Under the pieces are notes generated by a model. It saw only the letters and a program-made list of their open reading frames with translations, was not told the DNA's origin and searched no databases. The position numbers and the translations under genes are program-made. Source: Cryomorpha ignava (GTDB taxonomy: Bacteria > Bacteroidota > Bacteroidia > Flavobacteriales_D > Cryomorphaceae). From it: a stretch of DNA of 64,000 nt. This document shows positions 8,050-16,276 of the stretch, one piece after another; within the stretch, counting starts at the first letter, position 1, and each line of letters begins with the position of its first letter. The stretch is from positions 31,727 to 95,726 of the forward strand of contig NZ_JAAGVY010000013.1 in the NCBI RefSeq assembly GCF_010686655.1. The letters run 5' to 3'.

Positions 8050-10113
8050 ATGAAAAACTTACTCCTTATTCTATTTATACTTTCGGGCTATTCTAGTTTC
8101 GCTCAAGGCGATTTAGCTTTTGAAAAAGACAATTTTCCCAACGATAAAGACGGGTTTAAAGAAGCCCGCTATCACCTGAAAGAGGGCGATAAAATATTTG
8201 ACGAAGGCAATAACAGCTATATGAATCTCGCTTTGCCATTTTACGAAAAAGCGTATGCCTTTAATCCAAATAATGCCGAACTGAACTACAAGCTAGGAGT
8301 GTGCTATCTCTACTCTCCGGTAAAGCGAAAATGCCTGGAATATTTTGAAAAATCATACGCACTCAATCCTTCGTACGACTCCTACAATATTGAATACTTG
8401 CTGGCTAGAGGTTATCACCTGAATGAAAAATGGGACTTGGCAATTGCAGCTTATGAAAAGCAGCTGGTGGTTTTGAGAAATCAGAATGCATCGCGAGAAG
8501 AATTTGCCGTTATTGAAAAAAACCTGGAAGAAGCCAAAAACGGAAAAGAAATTTCGAAAGAAAAAGTACGCGTTTGGATTGATAATCTGGGGCCGAATAT
8601 CAATTCTTCATCTCCAGAATATGCTCCCTTAATTTCAACTGACGAAAGTATTCTCATTATTACCGCCCGCCGTGAAAATACTGTGGGTGGAATGAAAGAT
8701 GCCATTGACAACCTGCCTTATGAAGATTTATACATCAGCTATAATAAAGGTGGGATATGGAGCCCTTTACAAAACTTGGGCGAAGATGTAAACTCAACTG
8801 GTCACGATGCCAGCAGCGGTTTATCGCCCGATGGTAAAATGCTGTTTGTATTTCGGGGTACCGCAAAGGGTGGCGGCGATGTTTTTATGTCAGAAATTGA
8901 TGGTGATGAATGGTCAAAGCCACGCGCATTGGGCAAGTATATCAATACCAATTATCACGAAAGTGCAGTTGCGCTTTCTTACGATGGCAATGAACTCTTT
9001 TTTATTAGTGATAAGGAAGGTGGAATAGGAGGAAAGGATATTTATACTTCACGCTGGAATGCGCAAAAAGAAGATTGGAACGAAGCACAGAATCTGGGTG
9101 CAACAGTAAATTCGGCATATGACGAAGACGGTGTATTTCTGCATCCCGATGGTAAAACACTCTATTTTTCCAGTAAAGGGCATAATAGCATAGGTGGAAA
9201 TGATATTTTTTATTCTGAAAAAGTAAACGGGATATGGACTAAGCCCGTAAATATCGGATATCCAATAAATACACCAGACGATGATGTGTTTTTTGTAGTA
9301 GCTGCCGACGGTCGCACAGCCTATTATTCATCAATCAGAGACGAAGGCTATGGTGAAAAAGATATATACAGAATATCATTTCTTGGCCCGGAAAAAGAGC
9401 CGGTTTTAAATACCGAAGAACAACTTCTGGTTGGATCTGAAGAGAAAAACCCCGAACTCGCTTTGCAACCCGAAGTAAAAGTGAGGACCAGCAGAATGGT
9501 ATTGCTTAAAGGATTGGTGCTTGACGATAAAACTTCTCAACCCGTTAGCGCCGCGATAGATCTTATAGACAATAGTACGTCTGAAGTGCTGGCTACCTTT
9601 AAATCCAATGCCGCTCTTGGCGAATATTTGGTGTCGCTACCTGCAGGCCGAAACTACGGTTTGAACTTTAATGCAGATGGGTATCTCTTTAACTCTATGA
9701 ACTTTAATTTGCCCGATACAGCAGTTTTTAAAGAACTGTACAAAGTGGTAAGGCTTAAAAAGATTTTAATCGGAGAGAGCATCGTGTTACGCAATGTTTT
9801 CTATGATTATAATATGAGTACGGTAAGATCAGAATCTGAAGCAGAACTCGATCGGTTAAAAGAATTGCTCATAGAAAATCCAACCATTAAAGTTGAGATT
9901 TCAGGGCATACCGATAATGTTGGTGGCGATAAATACAATCAGGAATTGTCTGAAGCGCGCGCAAAATCGGTAGTTGACTATCTGGTTCAAAAAGGCATTC
10001 CGGCAAGCCGAATGATTTATGTGGGTTACGGAAAGCAAGTGCCAATGGCAACGAACGATACGCCTGAAGGCCGTCAGGAAAACCGAAGAACGGAGTTTAA
10101 AATTATTGAATAA
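8050..10113 (+). CDS. TPR-PD40-OmpA outer-membrane/peptidoglycan linker protein
   Basis: This 687-residue protein has a signal peptide (SGYSSFAQG), TPR-like helices (about 35-150), and a WD40-like PD40 propeller (about 185-430, with repeated DGKMLFVF, DGNELFFISD and DGKTLYFSSKG blades). A carboxypeptidase-regulatory-like domain (about 490-560) and a C-terminal OmpA domain (about 575-687) follow. The OmpA domain shows the peptidoglycan-binding signature GHTDNVGGDKYNQELSEARA and ENRRTEF. This architecture is common in Bacteroidota next to T9SS/PorP proteins (PorE-like) and links the outer membrane to peptidoglycan. The exact role here is inferred. Confidence 0.9.
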   Translation: MKNLLLILFILSGYSSFAQGDLAFEKDNFPNDKDGFKEARYHLKEGDKIFDEGNNSYMNLALPFYEKAYAFNPNNAELNYKLGVCYLYSPVKRKCLEYFEKSYALNPSYDSYNIEYLLARGYHLNEKWDLAIAAYEKQLVVLRNQNASREEFAVIEKNLEEAKNGKEISKEKVRVWIDNLGPNINSSSPEYAPLISTDESILIITARRENTVGGMKDAIDNLPYEDLYISYNKGGIWSPLQNLGEDVNSTGHDASSGLSPDGKMLFVFRGTAKGGGDVFMSEIDGDEWSKPRALGKYINTNYHESAVALSYDGNELFFISDKEGGIGGKDIYTSRWNAQKEDWNEAQNLGATVNSAYDEDGVFLHPDGKTLYFSSKGHNSIGGNDIFYSEKVNGIWTKPVNIGYPINTPDDDVFFVVAADGRTAYYSSIRDEGYGEKDIYRISFLGPEKEPVLNTEEQLLVGSEEKNPELALQPEVKVRTSRMVLLKGLVLDDKTSQPVSAAIDLIDNSTSEVLATFKSNAALGEYLVSLPAGRNYGLNFNADGYLFNSMNFNLPDTAVFKELYKVVRLKKILIGESIVLRNVFYDYNMSTVRSESEAELDRLKELLIENPTIKVEISGHTDNVGGDKYNQELSEARAKSVVDYLVQKGIPASRMIYVGYGKQVPMATNDTPEGRQENRRTEFKIIE

Positions 10114-10131
10114 TTTCTTAAAGTTTTGTCA

Positions 10132-10163
10132 GAATTAACCTTATTTCGGAATTAACCTTATTT
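10132..10163. repeat. Tandem 17-bp-spaced duplicate (GAATTAACCTTATTT x2)
   Basis: GAATTAACCTTATTT occurs at 10132-10146 and again at 10149-10163. Its core, read as TAAGGTTAATTC, recurs in another tandem pair near 55336-55370. The element lies just after the OmpA gene and just before the heptamer array. Confidence 0.6.
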
Positions 10164-10170
10164 TTAAACC

Positions 10171-10219
10171 AAACACCAAACACTAAACACCAAACACTAA
10201 ACACTAAACACCAAACACC
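10171..10219. repeat. Heptanucleotide array, unit AAACACY, 7 copies
   Basis: Seven consecutive units of 7 bp (AAACACC or AAACACT) fill this stretch without slippage. The array ends 2 nt from the stop codon of the minus-strand T9SS protein gene. It belongs to the 7-bp-period set described in the findings. Confidence 0.9.
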
Positions 10220-10221
10220 AA

Positions 10222-13200
10222 TCACTTCACAACCAGCTGAATGTTTTGGTCTCCATTTGTCGTTTTTACCGAAAGCGCATAAATGCCGGGTGCAATCCCT
10301 TTTAGCGGAAGCTGAATGGAATTCTCTCCTTCATTAATTTTGCCAGACCAAAGATTCTTTACGGAGCGACCTTGAATATCAATGAGTTCAATTCTGGCGT
10401 CATCTGCATTGCGCGCTGAGATACTTACAGTAGTGAAATCGCTAGATGGATTGGGATAAACATATAATCGCTCAAAAACTGATTTTAAATTTTCAACATT
10501 TACAGGCGTTGATTGTAGAATATTTATATCGTCTACATAAATATTGTTTCCACCATTTGACAAAAATTGCAGCTGAATCCTGAAATTTCCGGTGCGTTCA
10601 TCCGGTTGTATGTTGTCAATGGTGAGCAGCTTCCACTCCAAATCATTCGCAGGAGCAAATGGGGCAGGAGTCGGATCGGCTGAAGATAAAGTCGATGAAG
10701 AATTATAGACTTTTTTAAAAGTCCAGGTTTCGCCACAGTCAGTACTTATAGAAATACGCAGCGATTCAAGCGATGAGTTTGGTCTGCGCGCATAGGCTAC
10801 GCGCATTGTAACAATAGCCGTATCCATTTCAGATAAATCGAAAGTGGTGCTGTTGAGGAGATCAAAATTTTGAGGCAAATTGGTGAAATTATTAATCCAT
10901 ACTGACTTATTGCTCTGATAACCAACTACGTTATTGATTCCCCAAGTGTTTTGGTCATCTTCATTTTCAATGTACCATGGAATATCATCTACAGAGCTAG
11001 CGGCCTCAAAATCTTCAGAATAAGGCACGGATGTGCCTATGGTGTCCATAACTGTTATGTAATTTTCAACAATCAAACTGTCAGCACCATTGGCATTGGC
11101 TGCCCATAATTTGGCAGAGAAAAGTCCACTCTCATTGTAAGTTACAGTCGGGCTTATTTCTGTGCTTTCAGCCGGAGTTCCACCTTCAAAAGTCCACAAA
11201 ACATTGGAAGATATATTCAGAGACTGATTTAAAAAAGCGACTGTTTCGCCCGAGCAAATCAAATCTTTGTCAGTGCTGAAATTCACTACAGGCATAACAC
11301 TTCCCGGATCAAAAAACTCATTTTCCCAAACTCCGCGTCCATAGGTGCCAAGCAACACTTTACCGCTTTGATATTGAAAAATAATCTGGTTCACAATTAC
11401 ATTTGGCAAACCATTGTTATAGCTGCTCCAATTAATATTTTCGGCATCTTTGTAGTAAACTCCTGCATCTGTGCCAATATAAATTCCATCGTTGCTTCCT
11501 AACTGATAGCTCACACAATTTACAGGAATGTTGGGGAGGTTTAAGGTAAGATTTTCCCAAGCGCTCCCTCCATTAACAGAATGAAAAACTTTTGCATTGG
11601 AATTATAACCCGACATAGTAATCCAAACCTCGTCGGGATCGGTGGGATGCACTTCTATTCCCGTAATGGTGAGATCGGGTAGTCCACTGGTTATCGTTGA
11701 CCAGTTAGCGCCTCCGTCTGTGGTCTTCCTAATAGTTCCATAAGTCGATGTATAAATCACATCGGCGTTTGATGGGGCAACTCTAAGTGCCAAAAGTGTA
11801 CCTGCAAACGGGAAATTGCTAATCGGAGTCCAGGCTCCATTGCTTCCAGTTTTCCATACATTTTCGAAAGCCGAAAAGAGAATATTGTTATTAGTCGGAT
11901 GCATTTGAAGCGGCGTTACCCATGCTCCCGACTCTTCAAGACCATCTGAAAAATTAGAAAAACTCATACCACCATCTGTCGACCTTTGAAATTCTCCACC
12001 GGGGTAGGCGCTGTACATTATTTGATCGTTTGTATAATCAATCAGTGCCATATTTCCGTCTCCGCCCAGCAAGTGATTGTAATCGCCGGGTGCCGAAAAT
12101 AGATTGGTTCCATTATCCTGCGATGCTGTGAGGATATAATCGGGATTTGTAGTTGAAACCGCAATGCGATAATATTGTGAGATCTGCAAGCCTTCGCTCA
12201 GGTCTGTCCATGAATTCCCGAAATCAGAGCTCACAAATAGACCTCCATCGCTACCGCAGTAAATTTTATCGCCGTAGGTATCAAGTGAGTGTATATCCGC
12301 GTGGGTGTATCCAATAGATGATGGGTGAACCCAATGCGAAACAATTGTCCAGTTAGCTCCGCCATCATTGCTTCTCCATACATTTATACCACCTACATAT
12401 ATTTCGTCAGCATCATTTGGCGATGCGGTAATTGCCAGGTCGTACCAACTTTGTCCACCATCACCGTCTCCAATTTCAGAATAGGTGAGAATATTGGGTG
12501 AATCGCTGCGCAGTTCAAAGTTATCTCCTGAATCACTGCTGCGATACAAACCGTAAAATCCGCTGTCTTCATCGCTACCGGCTACCATATACACCACGTT
12601 TGGATTATCGGCAGATACCGTTATTGCAAGACGATTCACAGCTAAAGAAGAAGGTACTCCTTCCAAAATCTGGGTGAAATTCATCCCTCCATCTGTCGAT
12701 TTATAAAATTTTCGTCCCGAACAATAAATTACGTTCGGGTCGCCCGGCTTGATTTCTATATCGCGAATATTGTCGCTTAATGTCTGAGTCCATGACTCAC
12801 CGGCATCACTAGTGACAAAAAACCCCTGATTTGTAGAAACCCATAACTTTTGCGAATTGGTGGGATCCATAAGTATTTTGGTACAGCGCACTCCATCGGC
12901 TATATTGTGAATCAGCGAAGTAGGTTCCCAGCTTAAGCCTCCATCTGTACTTTTCATTACGCCAAAGCTATAGGTATCAGATCCATCGCCATCGCCCGTA
13001 GCTAAATACAGAATGTTGGAATCGTTGGGGTCAATGGCCAATCCCGAAGCACCAATTACCGGCAGATTGTCGGTAATTGGAGTCCAGTCATTTCCTGAAT
13101 TTACAGATTTCCATAGTCCGCCCGCTGGGGTTGCTGCATAAATGGTATTGGGATCATTCGGGTCTTCAACAATGGCATTTATTCGTCCCAAACCGGGATT

Positions 13201-13545
13201 CCAGCCTTGGCTTTCCCAAGATGTAGGACCTACAGGTTGCCAGTCAGAATTTGATTTGACCTCGCTTTTATTCAATTTTTGAACCTGTTTCCAGGCTTCA
13301 AAATATTCTATTGAGTAATTCCTTTCTCCGCTTGGATACGTGCGGGCGGCCACATTGTACTCCCATCGTTTGTATTGTTTCCAGCCTTTGCCACGCTCGT
13401 AACCTTTGTCTCCCCAGTGGGCATTAAATGCTTCCTGAACTTCATAAAAATTCACGTTGGGATCCATCATTTTATTAACCCACTCCTGGGCGAATAAAAA
13501 ACTTGAAAAGCCAATAAGAACAGCAGAGAAGAGAATTTTTTTCAT
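10222..13545 (-). CDS. T9SS-secreted Vps10/sortilin-like beta-propeller protein
   Basis: This 1107-residue protein starts with a signal peptide (LIGFSSFLFAQ) and is dominated by sortilin/BNR-type propeller blades carrying the repeated motif STDGG or SVNGG before W/F (for example KSTDGGLSWEPT, RKTTDGGANWST), over about residues 95-730. A PKD-like domain follows (about 755-830), then a jelly-roll domain (about 845-1010). The C-terminus (VYPNPSSDFTTVSI and a GIYALSV block) is a type A T9SS sorting domain, so the protein should be exported across the outer membrane and anchored or released at the surface. Substrate and partner are unknown. An AAACACY heptamer array abuts its stop codon. Confidence 0.9.
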   Translation of the reverse strand: MKKILFSAVLIGFSSFLFAQEWVNKMMDPNVNFYEVQEAFNAHWGDKGYERGKGWKQYKRWEYNVAARTYPSGERNYSIEYFEAWKQVQKLNKSEVKSNSDWQPVGPTSWESQGWNPGLGRINAIVEDPNDPNTIYAATPAGGLWKSVNSGNDWTPITDNLPVIGASGLAIDPNDSNILYLATGDGDGSDTYSFGVMKSTDGGLSWEPTSLIHNIADGVRCTKILMDPTNSQKLWVSTNQGFFVTSDAGESWTQTLSDNIRDIEIKPGDPNVIYCSGRKFYKSTDGGMNFTQILEGVPSSLAVNRLAITVSADNPNVVYMVAGSDEDSGFYGLYRSSDSGDNFELRSDSPNILTYSEIGDGDGGQSWYDLAITASPNDADEIYVGGINVWRSNDGGANWTIVSHWVHPSSIGYTHADIHSLDTYGDKIYCGSDGGLFVSSDFGNSWTDLSEGLQISQYYRIAVSTTNPDYILTASQDNGTNLFSAPGDYNHLLGGDGNMALIDYTNDQIMYSAYPGGEFQRSTDGGMSFSNFSDGLEESGAWVTPLQMHPTNNNILFSAFENVWKTGSNGAWTPISNFPFAGTLLALRVAPSNADVIYTSTYGTIRKTTDGGANWSTITSGLPDLTITGIEVHPTDPDEVWITMSGYNSNAKVFHSVNGGSAWENLTLNLPNIPVNCVSYQLGSNDGIYIGTDAGVYYKDAENINWSSYNNGLPNVIVNQIIFQYQSGKVLLGTYGRGVWENEFFDPGSVMPVVNFSTDKDLICSGETVAFLNQSLNISSNVLWTFEGGTPAESTEISPTVTYNESGLFSAKLWAANANGADSLIVENYITVMDTIGTSVPYSEDFEAASSVDDIPWYIENEDDQNTWGINNVVGYQSNKSVWINNFTNLPQNFDLLNSTTFDLSEMDTAIVTMRVAYARRPNSSLESLRISISTDCGETWTFKKVYNSSSTLSSADPTPAPFAPANDLEWKLLTIDNIQPDERTGNFRIQLQFLSNGGNNIYVDDINILQSTPVNVENLKSVFERLYVYPNPSSDFTTVSISARNADDARIELIDIQGRSVKNLWSGKINEGENSIQLPLKGIAPGIYALSVKTTNGDQNIQLVVK

Positions 13546-13632
13546 AGTGAAGAGATATCAATCGCGAATTTATAGAAATCCGACTAACTTCGCCATTCTT
13601 GTTTAATAGCAATACTTGAAAGCTAAATCGCC

Positions 13633-14319
13633 TTGAAATTTATAAACCCAAAAATCGTCTCAACTGCAGATGGCAGCGAGTCGCTCTACCTGCCCGAACT
13701 CGATGAGCATTATCACTCACATCACGGCGCTTTGCAGGAGTCAATGCATGTATATATCAAAGCTGGTTTGGAGCACGCTGTCGCGAATGGATGTAGCAAG
13801 CCGCGGGTATTTGAGCTCGGCCTTGGCACTTTCTTAAATACTTTTATTACAATGGCTTACGCCGAAAGGAAGGGTGTTGAAATTTCGCATTATGGAATAG
13901 AAAAGTTTCCGGTAGAACCGGAGTCACTTAAGAAAATGAATTATTCAATGCTCCCGGGCCTTCAAGATTATTCAGCGTTTTGTTCTGCAATAGTCGATGC
14001 CGGCTGGGATAAGGAAGTTGAAATAACTCCTCATTTTAAATTGTTTAAAAAGTACGGTGACTTTCTCAGCTTTGAGCATCCTTCAAATTCCTTTGATGTA
14101 TTTTATTTTGATGCTTTCGGCTTTAGAGCCCAAAGTGAGATGTGGAGCGAAGCTGTTTTTAAAAAGTGCTTTGAGATTCTGGCACCCGGCGGTATTTTGG
14201 TAACCTACGCTTCAAAGGGGGTTGCGCGTAGAACCATGGAGTCTGTTGGTTTTAAAGTGGAGAGAATAACAGGTGCACCCGGAAAACGTGAAATGATGCG
14301 CGCCACAAAACCTTTGTGA
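13633..14319 (+). CDS. mnmD: tRNA U34 methyltransferase MnmD
   Basis: The product matches the MnmC2-like, single-domain MnmD family, which methylates the aminomethyl group of the modified wobble uridine in tRNA using S-adenosylmethionine. Seen are TADGSESLYLPELDEHYHSHHGA, split here as TADGSESLYLPEL and DEHYHSHHGALQES, then the SAM-binding block VFELGLGTFLN and the DVFYFDAFGF catalytic motif. At 228 residues it lacks the FAD-dependent oxidase half of MnmC. The start is TTG at 13633: an in-frame TAA lies 7 nt upstream of it and no ATG fits. It overlaps the Nudix gene by 1 nt (TGATG). Confidence 0.9.
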   Translation: MKFINPKIVSTADGSESLYLPELDEHYHSHHGALQESMHVYIKAGLEHAVANGCSKPRVFELGLGTFLNTFITMAYAERKGVEISHYGIEKFPVEPESLKKMNYSMLPGLQDYSAFCSAIVDAGWDKEVEITPHFKLFKKYGDFLSFEHPSNSFDVFYFDAFGFRAQSEMWSEAVFKKCFEILAPGGILVTYASKGVARRTMESVGFKVERITGAPGKREMMRATKPL

Positions 14320-14753
14320 TGAAATATCCATTTAATGTGCGCGTGTATGGTGCCTTGATTTTCGACAACAAAATCTTGCTCAGCACGGAATCCTATCAAA
14401 ACAGAACTTTTACAAAACTTCCCGGTGGGGGGCTTGAATTTGGTGAGGGCTTGCGCGAATGTGTGGAAAGAGAATTTATGGAAGAGCTCGCATTGCCCGT
14501 AACCGTAGAAGCTCATATTTTCACCACCGATTTTTTTCAACGGTCGGCATTTAATGATAAGGAACAGGTACTATCAGTTTATTTTCGCGTAAGCGCTGCC
14601 GAAAACAATATAAACCTCAAAGACATAATGGCACGGGAAGAGGGGAAAGAGGTTTTCTGGAAAGACCTGGAATCTTTAAGTGAAAACGATTTTACCTTTC
14701 CCATCGATAAATATGTGTGCCAGTTTTTAAAAGAGATAAAAACTATTTCCTGA
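14319..14753 (+). CDS. Nudix hydrolase
   Basis: A 144-residue protein with a complete Nudix box at about residues 36-58: GGLEFGEGLRECVEREFMEE, where the G, E and REXXEE positions bind the metal and hydrolyse a nucleoside-diphosphate-linked substrate. The ATG at 14319 overlaps the mnmD stop codon in a TGATG arrangement, so the pair is translationally coupled. A GTG one codon earlier is possible. The substrate cannot be told from sequence. Confidence 0.88.
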   Translation: MKYPFNVRVYGALIFDNKILLSTESYQNRTFTKLPGGGLEFGEGLRECVEREFMEELALPVTVEAHIFTTDFFQRSAFNDKEQVLSVYFRVSAAENNINLKDIMAREEGKEVFWKDLESLSENDFTFPIDKYVCQFLKEIKTIS

Positions 14754-14765
14754 AGGCATATTTAT

Positions 14766-15344
14766 CTAAGCCGACAAAAAACGTCTCTCCACAAGCTTTT
14801 GCACCCGTTTAAAAAACGAAACCGGTTTTAAGGTTCGCCAGTCCAATTCATCCAAATTTCCGCCGGTAGCAAAATAGCTATCCGCATTTACAGCCGAAAA
14901 TTCCTGCATTACATGATCTCGAAAATTGACCATCGCTATCCATCCATCGGTTTCGGCTGCATCTTCAAACCACTCTTCGTAATACGAATCATCTGAATAG
15001 TGAAAGTTCAACACATTTTCGCCGATTAGAATAAATTTATTGATACCCTGATTCATCAGGTCATCGGCAACATCTCTTTTCAGAAACATGATATCGTTGT
15101 GAAGGCAATCATTCCACTCACCCAAAAACTCCATAATCGCAAAACCGCGATCATAATCGGCGTAGAGAATTTTCATAAGCAGGGAAGGAGAGCCAAACTC
15201 ATCCCATTGCGGATGAATCAGATGATCGTAAATGGAATTTGTAAATTCAAATTCGCTGTATTCCCTTCCGTAAAAAGGGGATCGTTCATCTTCTTCGGCA
15301 ATGTATTCATCCCTCCAGTTGTAGTATGGTTCTATGCTATGCAT
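14766..15344 (-). CDS. Conserved hypothetical protein next to murQ
   Basis: A 192-residue soluble, acidic and aromatic-rich protein with no signal peptide. Distinct blocks are EPYYNWRDEYIAEEDE, SPFYGREYSEFEF, IHPQWDEFGS, MEFLGEWNDCLHNDIMFLKR and FILIGENVLNFHYSDDSYYEE. I recognise the pattern as a conserved Bacteroidota hypothetical but know of no function. Its start codon overlaps the murQ stop by 1 nt (TAATG), so it is cotranscribed with murQ and may be linked to muropeptide recycling. Confidence 0.75.
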   Translation of the reverse strand: MHSIEPYYNWRDEYIAEEDERSPFYGREYSEFEFTNSIYDHLIHPQWDEFGSPSLLMKILYADYDRGFAIMEFLGEWNDCLHNDIMFLKRDVADDLMNQGINKFILIGENVLNFHYSDDSYYEEWFEDAAETDGWIAMVNFRDHVMQEFSAVNADSYFATGGNLDELDWRTLKPVSFFKRVQKLVERRFLSA

Positions 15345-16150
15345 TAATTACTCCCATTAATCACAGCGTTTCGCACGCTGCCATATTTTAATAATAATTC
15401 TTTCGCTAATTCGTAATTGATATCCAACTCATTCATTACCATACGTGTACCTCGATCTACAAGCTTGTTGTTACTCAGCTGCATATCTACCATTTTATTT
15501 CCTTTTACCCTACCGAGTTTTATCATTACTGCAGTGGAGATCATGTTGAGAACCAACTTTTGCGCAGTGCCCGATTTCATGCGCGTGCTTCCGGTTACAT
15601 ATTCAGGCCCTACGGCAACTTCAATTGGAAATTCGGCTTCTTTGCCAATGGGCGATCCGGGATTGCAGGTAATGCAGCCTGTTAAAATACCGTGCTGGCG
15701 TGCATTTCGCAAAGCACCGATTACATAAGGTGTGGTGCCAGAAGCTGCAATGCCTATTACAGTATCTAGTTTGTCAATTTTGTATTCTTTTAGATCATCC
15801 CAGCCCTGTGTTTCATCGTCTTCGGCAAATTCTACAGCTTTGCGCATGGCGCTATCGCCGCCTGCCATCAGTCCTATCACCATTCCGTGGGGAACACCAA
15901 AAGTGGGAGGGCACTCGCTGGCATCTACTATTCCTAGTCTTCCGCTTGTGCCGGCTCCTGTATAAAACAATCGTCCGCCTTCGCTTATGCGTTTGGCAAT
16001 CTCAATTACCAATGTGTTGATTTTTGGAATACACGTATTTACCGCGGCGGCAATTTTTGCATCCTCGCGGTTTATATCTGTCAGAATTTCAAGAATCGAT
16101 TTTCCCTCCAGATTGTTGTAAAGCGATTCTTTTTCAGTTTGTCTTTCCAC
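15344..16150 (-). CDS. murQ: N-acetylmuramic acid 6-phosphate etherase MurQ
   Basis: MurQ cleaves the lactyl ether of MurNAc-6-phosphate to give GlcNAc-6-phosphate and D-lactate in cell-wall recycling. The 268-residue protein shows the SIS-domain signature GAGTSGRLGIVDASECPPTFG, given here as GAGTSGRLGIVDASE and CPPTFG, plus AGGDSAMRKAVE, ASGTTPYVIGAL and TGSTRMKSGTAQKLVLN, all diagnostic. The start is GTG at 16150. A TATCTTTG -7 box lies only a few nucleotides upstream, suggesting a very short leader. The downstream hypothetical overlaps its stop codon. Confidence 0.96.
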   Translation of the reverse strand: MERQTEKESLYNNLEGKSILEILTDINREDAKIAAAVNTCIPKINTLVIEIAKRISEGGRLFYTGAGTSGRLGIVDASECPPTFGVPHGMVIGLMAGGDSAMRKAVEFAEDDETQGWDDLKEYKIDKLDTVIGIAASGTTPYVIGALRNARQHGILTGCITCNPGSPIGKEAEFPIEVAVGPEYVTGSTRMKSGTAQKLVLNMISTAVMIKLGRVKGNKMVDMQLSNNKLVDRGTRMVMNELDINYELAKELLLKYGSVRNAVINGSN

Positions 16151-16154
16151 GGTG

Positions 16155-16162
16155 CAAAGATA
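16155..16162 (-). promoter_or_regulatory. -7 box of the murQ promoter
   Basis: On the minus strand these bases read TATCTTTG, matching TAnnTTTG. The box ends 4 nt before the GTG start of murQ, so transcription would begin at or next to the start codon (a nearly leaderless mRNA). No clear -33 TTG was found. Confidence 0.5.
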
Positions 16163-16221
16163 AGAATGAGAATTTGACTACTGAAAGATGAACTACTAAA
16201 ATGAATTAAAATAATGGCATT

Positions 16222-16255
16222 AAAAAAGCCTCCACACATTGCTGTGCGGAGGCTT
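16222..16255 (-). terminator. Rho-independent terminator of the receptor/hydrolase operon
   Basis: On the minus strand AAGCCTCC pairs with GGAGGCTT, extended by CACA/TGTG, and is followed by TTTTTT. It lies about 20 nt past the stop of the T9SS hydrolase gene and ends the 20998-16277 transcript. Confidence 0.9.
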
Positions 16256-16276
16256 ACAATTATAATCGAAAGACGA